From positions 62,001-126,000 of the forward strand of contig NZ_JAGGPX010000004.1 in NCBI RefSeq assembly GCF_018613575.1: 64,000 nucleotides of DNA, in the 5' to 3' direction. Positions 50,798 through 60,292 of this stretch are shown here, in pieces. Positions within the stretch are counted from its first letter, which is position 1. Each line of letters starts with the position of its first letter. The position numbers and the translations under genes are program-made. The stretch is from Planococcus sp. ISL-110. Lineage in GTDB: Bacteria > Bacillota > Bacilli > Bacillales_A > Planococcaceae. The notes under the pieces were generated by a model. That model did not search any database. It worked only from the letters and a program-made list of their open reading frames with translations, and was not told the DNA's origin.

Positions 50798-51776
50798 CTG
50801 GCTCCACCTCCTTGTCTACCAGCCAGCAGCTCGCATAATGTTCTTTTCCTGCTTTGAATTCCGGTGGCACATCTGTTTTGCATTTATCCATAGCGAACTT
50901 GCAGCGGGGATGGAAGCGGCAGCCCGTTATTTTTTCATTCAATCCTGGCATATTCCCTGGAATCGGCTCTAATTCAAATTCTGGATCGTCTACATTCGGC
51001 ACCGAATTCAAGAGGCCGATTGTATAAGGATGCTGAGGATTTTCAAAAATTTCACGTACTGGCCCTTCTTCTATTTTTTTGCCTGCATACATGACCATTA
51101 CGCGATCGGCAACTTCTGCCACAACGCCCATATCATGGGTGATCATTAGCACTCCCATATTCAATTTATCCTTCAGGTCTTTAATCAAATCCAAAATCTG
51201 GGCCTGAATCGTTACATCCAAAGCCGTTGTCGGTTCATCTGCGATCAGCAGGCTCGGATGGCAGGCAAGTGCCATAGCGATCATGACACGCTGCCTCATC
51301 CCTCCACTGAGCTCGTGCGGATATTGATTCAAGCGTTTTTCAGCATTGGGAAGACCCACTTGCCTAAGCAACTCGATGCTTTGTTTATTGGCCTCTGCTT
51401 TTGATAATTTGTGATGCAAAAACAGCGGTTCCCGCAATTGATAACCGATGGTCAGCACCGGATTCAAAGCAGTCATCGGCTCCTGAAAAATCATTGACAT
51501 CTTATTGCCACGAAGCTGACGCATCTGCTCATTTGAAAGTTTTTGGAGAGATTCGCCACTCAATAAAATCTCCCCATTTTCAATTGTGCCATTTGAAGGC
51601 AGCAGGCGCATAACGGATAAGGAAGTGATACTTTTCCCACACCCTGACTCCCCGACTATACAGAGGGTTTCCCCTTTATTCACGTGAAAAGAGACATCTC
51701 TGACCGCTTGTAATGAACCTTCCGCTGTACGAAACGACGTCACTAAATTCTTCACTTCAAGTAATGTCTCTGCCAT
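50760..51776 (-). CDS. Oligopeptide ABC transporter ATP-binding protein (OppD/DppD)
   Basis: 338 residues. Walker [10 protein letters not shown], signature LSGGMRQR, Walker [13 protein letters not shown], and C-terminal [17 protein letters not shown] motif. Second ATPase of the peptide transporter. Its start lies 7 bases after the stop of the binding-protein gene. Confidence 0.92.
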   Translation of the reverse strand: MAETLLEVKNLVTSFRTAEGSLQAVRDVSFHVNKGETLCIVGESGCGKSITSLSVMRLLPSNGTIENGEILLSGESLQKLSNEQMRQLRGNKMSMIFQEPMTALNPVLTIGYQLREPLFLHHKLSKAEANKQSIELLRQVGLPNAEKRLNQYPHELSGGMRQRVMIAMALACHPSLLIADEPTTALDVTIQAQILDLIKDLKDKLNMGVLMITHDMGVVAEVADRVMVMYAGKKIEEGPVREIFENPQHPYTIGLLNSVPNVDDPEFELEPIPGNMPGLNEKITGCRFHPRCKFAMDKCKTDVPPEFKAGKEHYASCWLVDKEVEPVDVNQRKITLEV

Positions 51777-51783
51777 ACTTTCC

Positions 51784-53343
51784 CTACTCTCTTGTTACGT
51801 TTTGTAAGAACCATTGTCCGTTTGGATCCAGCTGAAGACCTTGGATCGATTGGTCTGTAGCAGCAGTGACAACACCATGGTACATGACAATAGCCACATC
51901 CTCATCCAGCATCAATTGGTTCGCTTGTGCCAGATAGTTTTTACGTTCTTCCTGATCGACTGTTGTGCGTGATGCTTCAACTAGTTCGTCAAATTTAGGG
52001 TTACTGTATTGCGCGCGGTTTGAAGCACCGATATTGTCAGAGTGGAAGTTCGGATAGAGCATTTCAGAACCGTCACTTGTTACATTCGACCAGCTCAGGA
52101 ACGTCAAATCATATTCACCTGCACGTGCAGTGTCCAGGAAGGTTGCCCATTCCATTGTTTCGATTTCTACATTGAATCCAGCTTCTGTCAATTGGGATTG
52201 TACGATTTCTGCCATTAAGATAAAGTTATCACGGTTAGCAGCAAGCAATTTAATTGGCTCGTCGCCAAATCCGTTTTCTTCCACTAATTGCTTGGCCGCT
52301 TCTGGATCATAGGCAGTTCCAGCATCGTCTGCTGATTCGTCATATCCAAAAACTTGTGGTCCAAGAACACTGTCGCTTCTAACACCAAGGCCGTTCAAGT
52401 TCTCTACAAATGCATCACGGTCAACTGCACTTGCCACTGCTTTTCGGAAATCCGGATTTTGGTTACGTTCTGTCGAATGATTGAACGTTAAGTAATAAAC
52501 CGGTGTTCCTTCTTTTTTCGTTACTTCAACATTTTCTAACGATTCAACGCGTGATAATTGTTCTGACGGCAAGGCGTCGATAAAGTTTACTTCACCGGTT
52601 TGCAGCATAGAAATCGCTGTTGAAACTTCAGGTACGACTTTGTATGTCACTTTATCCAGCTCAGGAGCACCGTCCCAATAGTCTTCATTTTTCCCCAATA
52701 CAATTTGATCTCCCTGATTCCAGCTTGTGAATTTGAAAGGTCCTGTGCCTACTGGCTCTTGCATCGAGTCCTGGGCTTCGTCAGCCGTTGGCGAAATAAT
52801 TGCTGCGTTTGAGTGGGACAAAGCCGCCAATAACGGTCCATATGGATATTTTGTCTTGATTTCCACTGTCGTTTCGTCAACTGCAGTCACAGTATCAATC
52901 GGCTCCAACAAAGAAGCACGCGGAGCGGCAGTAGCAGGATCAATCAATTTTTCAAATGTATACTTTACTGCTTCCGCATTGAATGGTGTGCCATCCTGAA
53001 ATTCAATTCCTTCTTTCAGTTTAATGACCCAAGTCAGCTCGTCTGTATTTTCATAAGACTCGGCTAATTGCGGTTCGATTTCCATTGTTTCGGGGTTGCG
53101 TTCAAACAGGTTTTCATAGATCTGTGACATCACACTTGAAGATACTGAGTCATTCGTCATAGTTGGTGAAAGCCCTACTGCGTCTGTCGTAGAAGCATAA
53201 ATTACTTCCTGCTCTGCAGCTTCCGGAGAAGTTGTGCCTTCTCCTTCTGCGCCTTCTGCACCTTCTGGAATTGTACTTTCTGAACAAGCACTTAAAATCA
53301 GTATTCCGATTAATGTTAATAAAAGCAGCCATTGTTTCTTCAT
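51784..53343 (-). CDS. Peptide-binding lipoprotein (family 5 SBP)
   Basis: 519 residues from the ATG at 53343 (GGGGG upstream). Lipoprotein signal MKKQWLLLLTLIGILILSAC (cysteine 20), an acidic linker, then the SBP_bac_5 domain (ATTDAVGLSPTMTNDSVSSSVMSQIYENLFERNPETMEI...). It binds peptides outside the membrane and resembles glutathione/dipeptide-binding GsiB/DppE types. Located between permease and ATPase genes, as in the dpp/gsi order variants. Confidence 0.9.
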   Translation of the reverse strand: MKKQWLLLLTLIGILILSACSESTIPEGAEGAEGEGTTSPEAAEQEVIYASTTDAVGLSPTMTNDSVSSSVMSQIYENLFERNPETMEIEPQLAESYENTDELTWVIKLKEGIEFQDGTPFNAEAVKYTFEKLIDPATAAPRASLLEPIDTVTAVDETTVEIKTKYPYGPLLAALSHSNAAIISPTADEAQDSMQEPVGTGPFKFTSWNQGDQIVLGKNEDYWDGAPELDKVTYKVVPEVSTAISMLQTGEVNFIDALPSEQLSRVESLENVEVTKKEGTPVYYLTFNHSTERNQNPDFRKAVASAVDRDAFVENLNGLGVRSDSVLGPQVFGYDESADDAGTAYDPEAAKQLVEENGFGDEPIKLLAANRDNFILMAEIVQSQLTEAGFNVEIETMEWATFLDTARAGEYDLTFLSWSNVTSDGSEMLYPNFHSDNIGASNRAQYSNPKFDELVEASRTTVDQEERKNYLAQANQLMLDEDVAIVMYHGVVTAATDQSIQGLQLDPNGQWFLQNVTRE

Positions 53344-53365
53344 TAATAACGTCCCCCTATATGTT

Positions 53366-54253
53366 TTATTGTTGTAGATCCATATTCGGATCAAGTGCAT
53401 CCCGCAGGCCATCGCCCAATACGTTAAAAGCGAAAACCGTCAGCATAATAGCGATTCCCGGCACAACCGTCAAATGCGGTGAAGACCACATGAAATCTTG
53501 TCCCTGCGAAATCATCGCCCCCCATTCAGGTGTTGGCGGCTGAGCACCGAGCCCTAAATAACTGAGAGCCGCTGTTGATAAGATGGCTGTTGCCATTCGC
53601 ATGGTAGCAAAAACGATAATCGGTGCCGAAGCGTTCGGTAAAATATGCCGAACCATAATCCGAAGATCCGATGCACCCATCGAACGCATTGCCATGATGT
53701 ACTCTTTTTCTTTTATTGATAAGACCGATCCTCTCACGATGCGGGCACAGGTCGGAATCGACCAAATACTGATGGCGATTGCCACATTTACAAGGCTTGT
53801 GCCAAGAATGGCAATGATCAACATTGCCAACAAAATACCAGGAAATGAAAACAACAAATCTACAAACCGCATGATGACCGCATCCATTTTCCGATAATAA
53901 CCTGCCAGCATTCCAAGTATAATGCCGCCAATGAGGCCTAAGGTTACAGCAACACTCCCTACAACAAGGGAAATCCGTGCACCGTAGACAATACGGCTCC
54001 ATACGTCACGTCCATAATTGTCTGTCCCCAACCAGTGACCCTCACTGAAAATCGGCATTTCGCTGTTAGCCAAATTTTGTCTGACGGGATCGTGAATTGT
54101 GATGAATGGGGCAAAGATGGCAATAAGAACCTGAAGAATGACAATCACAAGCCCAATAACAGCTAACTTGTTTTTCAACAAACGCCGAATTGTTGTAATG
54201 TAGTACTTTTCTCTTTTTTTCGGTTTCAAGTCGACAGCATCCGCTGTTGTCAT
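53366..54253 (-). CDS. Oligopeptide ABC transporter permease (DppC-like)
   Basis: 295 residues, N-terminal OppC extension (KKREKYYITTIRRLLKNKLAVIGLVIVILQVLIAIFAPF) then a six-helix core with ALGASDLRI-type coupling loop (AMRSMGASDLRIMVRHILPNA). Second permease of the operon. Confidence 0.92.
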   Translation of the reverse strand: MTTADAVDLKPKKREKYYITTIRRLLKNKLAVIGLVIVILQVLIAIFAPFITIHDPVRQNLANSEMPIFSEGHWLGTDNYGRDVWSRIVYGARISLVVGSVAVTLGLIGGIILGMLAGYYRKMDAVIMRFVDLLFSFPGILLAMLIIAILGTSLVNVAIAISIWSIPTCARIVRGSVLSIKEKEYIMAMRSMGASDLRIMVRHILPNASAPIIVFATMRMATAILSTAALSYLGLGAQPPTPEWGAMISQGQDFMWSSPHLTVVPGIAIMLTVFAFNVLGDGLRDALDPNMDLQQ

Positions 54254-54268
54254 GGATTCCCCTCCTCT

Positions 54269-55210
54269 CTATTCATACTTGATGCGTGGATCAATATACG
54301 TATAAACGATATCCACCATTAAATTGACGATTACGAATAAGGTTGCTACAAGTAACACAGACCCTTGCACCATCGGAAAATCCCTGGCTGCAATAGCATC
54401 AATCATTAAACGGCCCACGCCGTTAATGGCGAATACTTTTTCAGTAATAATTGTGCCTCCAAGTAAAAATCCAAAATTCAATCCAATAACTGTGATGATT
54501 GGAATCATGGCATTTTTTAAAGTATGGATCCATATCACATTTTTCTCTTTGACACCTTTTGCCCGCGCAGTTCGGACATAATCAGCACGAATCACTTCCA
54601 GCATGGATGATCTGGTCATTCGTGCAATCATAGCTGCCGATCCTGTTCCGAGAGTAATTGCCGGCAAGATTAATTCTTTAATGCCATCAATTGTATAAAA
54701 GGGATTCGACATTCCGCCTACAGGCAACCACTGAAGATTTACAGCAAACACCAGAATCAGTAAAGCACCTAGCCAGAAATTCGGAATCGAAATGCCAGCA
54801 AGAGCAAACGTGGTTGCTGAAACATCCAATAATGAGTTCTGTTTCAATGCGGAAATCAGGCCTGTAATAACGCCAATGATCACCGCTACAATCATACTGG
54901 CGATTGCCAATTTCAAAGTATTTGGGAACCGAACCATAATTGCATCTGCAACCGGTTGAGCGGTTTGATAGGAATAGCCGAAATCTCCTTGGACTGCATT
55001 TCCTACATACCTTGCATATTGCGTGAGGAATGGATCATTCAATCCCAAATTGTCCCGAATTGCAGTAATGTCTGATTCTGTAGCGGTTGGTCCCCCAATA
55101 ACAGCGGCTGGATCTCCAGGAGCAATGTACATTGAAGAAAATACCAGAAATGAAATACCGAACAATAAGAATAGTAACTGCAAAGCCCGACGTACTATTA
55201 AAGCAATCAA
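54269..55210 (-). CDS. Oligopeptide ABC transporter permease (DppB-like)
   Basis: 313 residues. I choose the TTG at 55210, giving MIALIVRRALQLLFLLFGISFLVFSSMYIAPGDP, with AGGAGG seven bases upstream; the frame to 55240 has no ribosome site. Coupling loop RTARAKGVKEKNVIWIHTLKNAMIP. First gene of the operon: B, C, binding protein, D, F, then gamma-glutamyltransferase and the chromate transporter pair. Confidence 0.9.
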   Translation of the reverse strand: MIALIVRRALQLLFLLFGISFLVFSSMYIAPGDPAAVIGGPTATESDITAIRDNLGLNDPFLTQYARYVGNAVQGDFGYSYQTAQPVADAIMVRFPNTLKLAIASMIVAVIIGVITGLISALKQNSLLDVSATTFALAGISIPNFWLGALLILVFAVNLQWLPVGGMSNPFYTIDGIKELILPAITLGTGSAAMIARMTRSSMLEVIRADYVRTARAKGVKEKNVIWIHTLKNAMIPIITVIGLNFGFLLGGTIITEKVFAINGVGRLMIDAIAARDFPMVQGSVLLVATLFVIVNLMVDIVYTYIDPRIKYE

Positions 55211-55317
55211 TTCTCTACCTCCTAAACATTTGTTAAGCATTTATTTAAATTCGCTTACCAAAAGTAAATAATTTGATAATTTTGATTATAGAGCATGACT
55301 TTGAATAAATCTATATA

Positions 55318-55331
55318 TATTTTCGAAAATA
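55318..55331. promoter_or_regulatory. Perfect palindrome upstream of the peptide transporter
   Basis: TATTTTCGAAAATA lies about 110 bases before the first permease gene. It could be an Lrp-type or CodY-like site (it differs from the CodY box by lacking the central base). Weak inference. Confidence 0.4.
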
Positions 55332-55460
55332 CGAATTTATCGTTAAATATCCTACATAAAGTTAGCAATCTTATATTCCGCCTAACTTTTGTTACGTAAT
55401 TTACTTACTGCGACTAACTATTGATCAACTGTGATGAAAACAAAAAAATTCTCAAAAATA

Positions 55461-55495
55461 AAAGCCTGCAGCTTTTTCAGCTGCAGGCTTTTATA
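55461..55495 (-). terminator. Terminator of the Lrp-family gene
   Basis: AAAGCCTGCAGCT-TTTTC-AGCTGCAGGCTTTTA. Confidence 0.92.
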
Positions 55496-55940
55496 GTTTC
55501 ATACCGGTACGACTCTTAAAGCGCCGGAGAAGAATATGGCTTTCGACTCTTGTTATGCCTTCGAGCGCATAGAGTTCTTCATTGATAAACTTTTCGAGAT
55601 CGGTAAAATCATCCACCAGTACGTGCATGTGAAGAGTGGATGGGCCTGTCATTTGGTAGCAGCTGGCGACACTGGGGTTATCCGCCAATTTTTGAGCCAC
55701 TTCAACTAAGGAAGCCGGTTCACAGTCCACTTCAAAAAAACCGGATACTTTCTTGCCGACTTTTTCGCTGTTGATGACTACTGTAAAGCTTTCGATGACA
55801 CCTGCTTCTGTTAATTGGTGGACTCTTTCACGAATAGCCACGCGCGACAAATTCAGTTCTTTGCCAATATCCACATACGAAATCCGGCCATTTATTGTCA
55901 ATAGCTCTAATATCTTACGGTCGATATGATCTAATTTCAT
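55491..55940 (-). CDS. Lrp/AsnC-family regulator (YwrC-like)
   Basis: 149 residues. HTH at 1-60 (LDHIDRKILELLTINGRISYVDIGKELNLSRVAIRERVHQL) and a RAM domain (VSGFFEVDCEPASLVEVAQKLADNPSVASCYQMTGPSTLHMHVLVDDF) that binds amino acids in this family. By synteny with ywrC next to ywrD and ywrAB in Bacillus subtilis, it probably controls the gamma-glutamyltransferase locus. Confidence 0.88.
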   Translation of the reverse strand: MKLDHIDRKILELLTINGRISYVDIGKELNLSRVAIRERVHQLTEAGVIESFTVVINSEKVGKKVSGFFEVDCEPASLVEVAQKLADNPSVASCYQMTGPSTLHMHVLVDDFTDLEKFINEELYALEGITRVESHILLRRFKSRTGMKL

Positions 55941-56014
55941 GAATACACCTCATGCTTTTATTTTAAGACTCAATTATCCAATTTCCTGTCTTTCTTAAAG
56001 AGTTTATGATTGCC

Positions 56015-56461
56015 TCAATTGCTTAAGTAAAATAACGTGCAATAGATGCCGGGAGCCACTTCTATTAAGCACTGTTCCTGAAAACCGAATGCTTTATAAA
56101 GGGCAATCGCCGGTTTGTTTGCGGTGCCAGTGCTGACCGTGAACTCATAGCCTTTGCAATGCTTCAGCAAATATCCCACCAGCTGCTTGCCGATGCCTTT
56201 CCGGAAATGGCCTGGACTTACCACCAACCGATGGATATCGACAGTTCCTTCGTTGATTTGATACGATATTACACCCTGCAATTGCCCTTCACTGTAACCT
56301 GCAAAAGTTTCGGTGCTTTTTTGAATTTCAGTGATTGATTCATTCAGCTGTGGAATTGCATCAAACCCCATCAGCTCAGCTTCTACCCGGTAGGCAGCCT
56401 GCTGGATTTGTTGGATTTCTTTGGCGATCTGTTTGTCCTGATGATCTAGTTTGAGAATCAT
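56015..56461 (-). CDS. GNAT-family N-acetyltransferase
   Basis: 148 residues. Acetyl-CoA binding motif VVSPGHFRKGIGKQLVGYLL (about 79-98) and the late FTVSTGTANKPAIALYKAFGF strand-helix. It transfers an acetyl group to an unknown amine. Ends in a weak hydrophobic segment. Monocistronic. Confidence 0.85.
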   Translation of the reverse strand: MILKLDHQDKQIAKEIQQIQQAAYRVEAELMGFDAIPQLNESITEIQKSTETFAGYSEGQLQGVISYQINEGTVDIHRLVVSPGHFRKGIGKQLVGYLLKHCKGYEFTVSTGTANKPAIALYKAFGFQEQCLIEVAPGIYCTLFYLSN

Positions 56462-56516
56462 ACTTCATCACCTCATCCTAACTTTACCACGATGCCATTT
56501 CTGAAGTTCACAAAAT

Positions 56517-57365
56517 TTATTTCTGAAGAAAATCGAGCAGTTCATCGAGTTTGGCTGTCGCATCCTGGTAGCCTTGATTATACAAGGTTTCCAGCTTTAT
56601 CGGATTCCGCTCTACCCCTCTGATCTTATACAGATTCAATGGCCGTATCACCAAAGCCAAGCCTTCGCTTTCCAATTGTTCAATAAATTCCATTGTTTCA
56701 TTGTAATAGATATTCCGGTTCTCCATTGTCTTCGCAATCGCAGGATACTGGCGGACAAATGACGGCATGATTTTAGCGAATCGGCTCTTTTTTTTCCGAT
56801 AGCCTTTTTCTCTGGTCAGGATAATTATCGGTTTGGTCACCCCGTCCGACAAGGCTTTGCGAATCGGCAGCGGATCGGCAATGCTGCCATCCATCAATAG
56901 TTTTTCGTTGAATTCAACCGGCTGCGACATCAAGGGAAGAGAACTTGAAGCTCTGACAATGGCCAGCACGTCTTCCGGCCGATTCTGTTTTTCAAAATAA
57001 ACAGCTTTCCCTGTCAGGCACTCTGTCACGCCGACTACAAACTCTTCCGTTGCGTCATTGAAACGTTCATAATCGAAAGGCACCAAGCTGTTCGGAATTT
57101 CATCAAAAATCAAATCCATTCCGAAAAGTTCCCGTTTTACCAGCAAGTTCTTTACTGAGATATATTCAGGGTGGTTGACATAGCCGATTGTCACTTCTCG
57201 GTTACGGCCATTTTGTCTGGAAATATAAGAAGATGCATGGCAGGCACCTGCTGAAACGCCTATTACATAATCAAGGAAAATCTTCTCTTCCAATAACTTT
57301 TCGAGAACGCCTCCAGTATAAACTCCCCGCATTCCGCCACCCTCCAATACCAAGCCGCTCTTCAT
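56517..57365 (-). CDS. Patatin-like phospholipase
   Basis: 282 residues from the ATG at 57365 (GGGGGG upstream). Oxyanion motif LEGGGMRGVYTGGVLEKL (about 7-24), nucleophile serine in IGVSAGA (S38), catalytic aspartate in LMDGSIADPLPI (about 150-161). Lipid acyl hydrolase of the bacterial YchK/RssA-like group. The stop of the upstream SRAP gene lies about 48 bases before this start, so the two may be one transcript. Confidence 0.9.
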   Translation of the reverse strand: MKSGLVLEGGGMRGVYTGGVLEKLLEEKIFLDYVIGVSAGACHASSYISRQNGRNREVTIGYVNHPEYISVKNLLVKRELFGMDLIFDEIPNSLVPFDYERFNDATEEFVVGVTECLTGKAVYFEKQNRPEDVLAIVRASSSLPLMSQPVEFNEKLLMDGSIADPLPIRKALSDGVTKPIIILTREKGYRKKKSRFAKIMPSFVRQYPAIAKTMENRNIYYNETMEFIEQLESEGLALVIRPLNLYKIRGVERNPIKLETLYNQGYQDATAKLDELLDFLQK

Positions 57366-57412
57366 GTTAATCCCCCCTATGGCTGGCAAAATCAGCAAAG
57401 GGTCCGGCTGAT

Positions 57413-58090
57413 TCAACCGATTTTTTCAATCAATTCCGGTTTATTATTTTTTGGCGAATTGACTTCTCCAGACACACGATAGGCTTCCATATCTTCCGCT
57501 TTATAGGGCTTCAGAAGACCTTTCAGTGTTTCGATATCGTCCACATTGGGATCCAGCCAGATTTCCTCTCCTTTTTTCGTCAGGATGACGGGCATCCTGT
57601 CATGAATCGATTCCATCAAGGCATTCGGGCCGGTCGTCAATATGGAACAGCTGTTGACAGTTTGGCCATCCGGGGATTTCCATGATTCCCAGAGCGCCGC
57701 AAAAGCAAAAGGTTCCCCTGTTTTCAGTTTGATGCGCATCGGATTTTTTTCTCCGTCTTTGTGCTGCCATTCGTAGAAAGAATCCGCTACGACCAGACAG
57801 CGTTTCTTTTTGAAGGCATTGCGGAAGCTGGGTTTTTCCGCCGCTGTCTCCGACCGGGCATTAATCATCTTATAACCAATTTTTGCATCTTTGGCCCATG
57901 GAGGAATCAGTCCCCAACGAAGCTTGCCAAGGCGGTTTTTGTTTCCGTCATTTACTACCGCCACCACCTGCTGGGAAGGGGCAATATTATAGCTTGCTGA
58001 ATAGTCATCTTCATTTATCGCTGCTTCTTCAATATGAAACCGCTCGATCAAGACCGTGTAATCGGTGAACAGTGAATATCTTCCACACAC
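57413..58090 (-). CDS. SRAP-family (HMCES/YedK) abasic-site protein
   Basis: 225 residues from the GTG at 58090, giving a protein with cysteine at position 2 (M-C-G-R-Y), which in this family is the residue that crosslinks to abasic sites after methionine removal. Other motifs: NIAPSQQVVAV, GLIPPWAKD, MINARSETAAEKPSFR, ADSFYEWQ, and IHDRMPVIL with the histidine. GAGGAG precedes the GTG. It protects abasic sites in single-stranded DNA. The longer frame with an ATG/other codon at 58111 would bury the cysteine. Confidence 0.92.
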   Translation of the reverse strand: MCGRYSLFTDYTVLIERFHIEEAAINEDDYSASYNIAPSQQVVAVVNDGNKNRLGKLRWGLIPPWAKDAKIGYKMINARSETAAEKPSFRNAFKKKRCLVVADSFYEWQHKDGEKNPMRIKLKTGEPFAFAALWESWKSPDGQTVNSCSILTTGPNALMESIHDRMPVILTKKGEEIWLDPNVDDIETLKGLLKPYKAEDMEAYRVSGEVNSPKNNKPELIEKIG

Positions 58091-58111
58091 TCTAAACACT
58101 CCTCTCAGCAC

Positions 58112-58408
58112 TGGTTTACTCCCCCTAAATATAACAGATAATTCTAACTCCTACTGCCTTATTGTCTTTATCCCTGAAAGTATTCAGACAATATCTGGCT
58201 GGACACCGATACAAAAGCTGCCATTTACCATGACCTTCCGTCTTGATGTTCCAGAAAATTTCCGCACCTGTCTTTATTCTGTTAAATCCATAGCCCTAAG
58301 CCTTTACACTCGTTAAGACTCAAAATGCATGGAAAGTTCGTTAAGGTCCCTTAAATCGCTAAATAGTGTTATAATAGAAGAACAACGAGTTATATTAGGA
58401 GGAATCAC
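58112..58408. other. Intergenic region between divergent genes
   Basis: Apart from the extended -10 promoter at 58370-58375, about 300 bases show no gene, repeat or clear structure. Confidence 0.5.
58367..58375 (+). promoter_or_regulatory. Extended -10 promoter
   Basis: TGTTATAAT (TGn extension) 34 bases before the next start codon; the -35 element is poor. Confidence 0.55.
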
Positions 58409-58840
58409 ATGGCTACTGCACGCGAAATGAGTCTCGTCAACAAGGATTTTCTGGTTGAAGAATTAGGGCTGAAACAACAAGGAAACTCAACTATCTTTAT
58501 GAATGAAGATTGTTTTGTATTATCCCCATCTGTTCAGCGATATGAAAAAGGATTTGATGTCAGTGAATTCAATTTGGCAAAGTTCAATCCGGAACGTCAA
58601 CAAGGCTTTTTGCTCGTACGGTACATGGATACCTTTTTAATGGCAAAACTTGAAAGCTTTACGAAAAAAATGATGCTTCCTGAACTTCAGATTAAAAAGA
58701 AAAATACAAAACCACACTGGAAATTCACAGTTGCTGAAAATCCGGCCTATCATATCGTCAATACGCAAAACAAGGAACTGCGTTACCGCCTGCAGGAACC
58801 GACAAAAAAACAGATTTTATCTTTCTTCAACAAATTATAA
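58409..58840 (+). CDS. Conserved-looking protein of unknown function
   Basis: 143 residues, strong TAGGAGG site. SLVNKDFLVEELGLKQQGNSTIFMNEDCFVLSPSVQRYEKGFDVSEFNL...FLLVRYMDTFLMAKLESFTKKMM: a mixed alpha/beta soluble protein, no signal peptide or membrane helix. I do not recognise a family. Own promoter and terminator make it a genuine gene. Confidence 0.75.
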   Translation: MATAREMSLVNKDFLVEELGLKQQGNSTIFMNEDCFVLSPSVQRYEKGFDVSEFNLAKFNPERQQGFLLVRYMDTFLMAKLESFTKKMMLPELQIKKKNTKPHWKFTVAENPAYHIVNTQNKELRYRLQEPTKKQILSFFNKL

Positions 58841-58845
58841 GCTCT

Positions 58846-58876
58846 TCCCGCTGCCTATGTGCATGCGGGTTTTTTA
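58846..58876 (+). terminator. Intrinsic terminator
   Basis: CCCGC..GC...GC..GCGGG followed by T6. Confidence 0.75.
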
Positions 58877-59065
58877 ATTCCACCATAACATCCAACGAAC
58901 TTTGGCTGCCTCAAGTTTCCTATTATCCTCGTTTGCTTTATAACAAGGTGGATTGTTCATTTTTAATGTTAAACTAGGGAATAGCATGAACACCTCCGCT
59001 CAACGGCAATGCCATGCATTATGGCTCTCTTGGCGTGGAAAGTGATTATTGATTGGACGTGACCT

Positions 59066-60265
59066 ATGGAATCTCAGCGATACACCGTAAAAGACCGCCA
59101 GTTTTGGAAAATCATCCTCAGCCTGCTGTTTGCTTCTTTATTTATTTTTGCAAACATGTATGCGGTTCAGCCCTTGCTCCCTGTTTTTGTTGACGAATTT
59201 CAGGTTTCTGTTTCTACAGCCAGCCTGTCTTTGTCACTGACCATCATCGGTTTAATACTGGGCTTGATTGTTCTTGGATTTTTTTCTGATCGCAATGGCA
59301 GAAAATCCTATATCATCTATTCCTTGCTCGGCTCTGCCATCCCTTTTTTCATCATTCCGCTGACTGATTCATTTGCCATGCTGCTGATTCTTCGTTTCAT
59401 CCAGGGCTTTGCGCTGGCAGGCGTACCCGCTGCTGCTCTTGCCTATATCAGCGAAGAAATCGATAGAAAGAACATCGCTTACGCCACTGCGCTTTATATT
59501 TCCAGTAATGCATTGGGCGGAATGCTCGGTCGTTTTTTAACTGGATATCTGACAGATCATTTCTCCTGGCAAGTTTCCTTTTATGCCTTTGCTGTGACCG
59601 GCCTTGTTTTATTTGCAGCTGTCGTCTATCTGCTGCCGCCCTCACGGAACTTCAATTCCAGCCAATTAAGCTTTGCAAAAGATGTCGAAGGATTTTTGTT
59701 CCATTTGAAAAATCCGGCACTTCTCGTTGTCTTCGGCCTTGGTGCTGTTTTACAGATTTCCTTTACCGGCATTTGGACGTATTTGCCCTTCTATCTGGGA
59801 GCCCCTCCATACTCTATGTCCCTGCAGGCAATCTCGTATTTATTCTTTGCCTATGGGATTGGTGTTATCGGTTCCCCGATAGCCGGCCATGCCGCCGAAA
59901 AATTCGGTTTGCGTACCGTCCGTCTGGCAGGGGTGTTTATCCTGTCCGCGGGTATTTTCATGACACTCAGTCCATATCTTTGGATGATCGTCGTCGGACT
60001 CTGCGTGACATGCCTGGGCTTTTTCACTTCCCATTCCCTGACCGCCGCCTCTGTTGGCCAGCAGGCAGCCCATCATAAAGGCAGTGCTTCCAGTCTCTAT
60101 TTAGTATCGTATTATATCGGTGTGGCAGCAGGAAGCTCTCTCTTAAGCCCTTTATGGACCTCTGCCGGCTGGACGGGCTTGGTTCTTTTTACAGCAATTT
60201 TACCGCTTCTTTACATACTGGCAGTCACTCTCTATAGAAAAAAAGCAGGCTCCACCGGAAGGTGA
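59066..60265 (+). CDS. MFS transporter, YwoG/YnfM-like
   Basis: 399 residues with 12 membrane helices. ANMYAVQPLLPVFVDEFQVSVSTASLSLSLTIIGL and FFSDRNGRKSYII (loop 2-3 motif) followed by FIQGFALAGVPAAALAYISEEI are typical of the YnfM-like MFS branch. Probable exporter; substrate unknown. The region before it (58900-59065) holds no gene. Confidence 0.87.
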   Translation: MESQRYTVKDRQFWKIILSLLFASLFIFANMYAVQPLLPVFVDEFQVSVSTASLSLSLTIIGLILGLIVLGFFSDRNGRKSYIIYSLLGSAIPFFIIPLTDSFAMLLILRFIQGFALAGVPAAALAYISEEIDRKNIAYATALYISSNALGGMLGRFLTGYLTDHFSWQVSFYAFAVTGLVLFAAVVYLLPPSRNFNSSQLSFAKDVEGFLFHLKNPALLVVFGLGAVLQISFTGIWTYLPFYLGAPPYSMSLQAISYLFFAYGIGVIGSPIAGHAAEKFGLRTVRLAGVFILSAGIFMTLSPYLWMIVVGLCVTCLGFFTSHSLTAASVGQQAAHHKGSASSLYLVSYYIGVAAGSSLLSPLWTSAGWTGLVLFTAILPLLYILAVTLYRKKAGSTGR

Positions 60266-60281
60266 GCCTGCTTTTTTTCTA
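60239..60281. terminator. Bidirectional terminator overlapping the MFS stop codon
   Basis: AAGCAGGCTCCACC-GGAA-GGTGAGCCTGCTTTTTTT with one mismatch, between convergent genes. Confidence 0.9.
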
Positions 60282-60292
60282 TTCATTAAATC

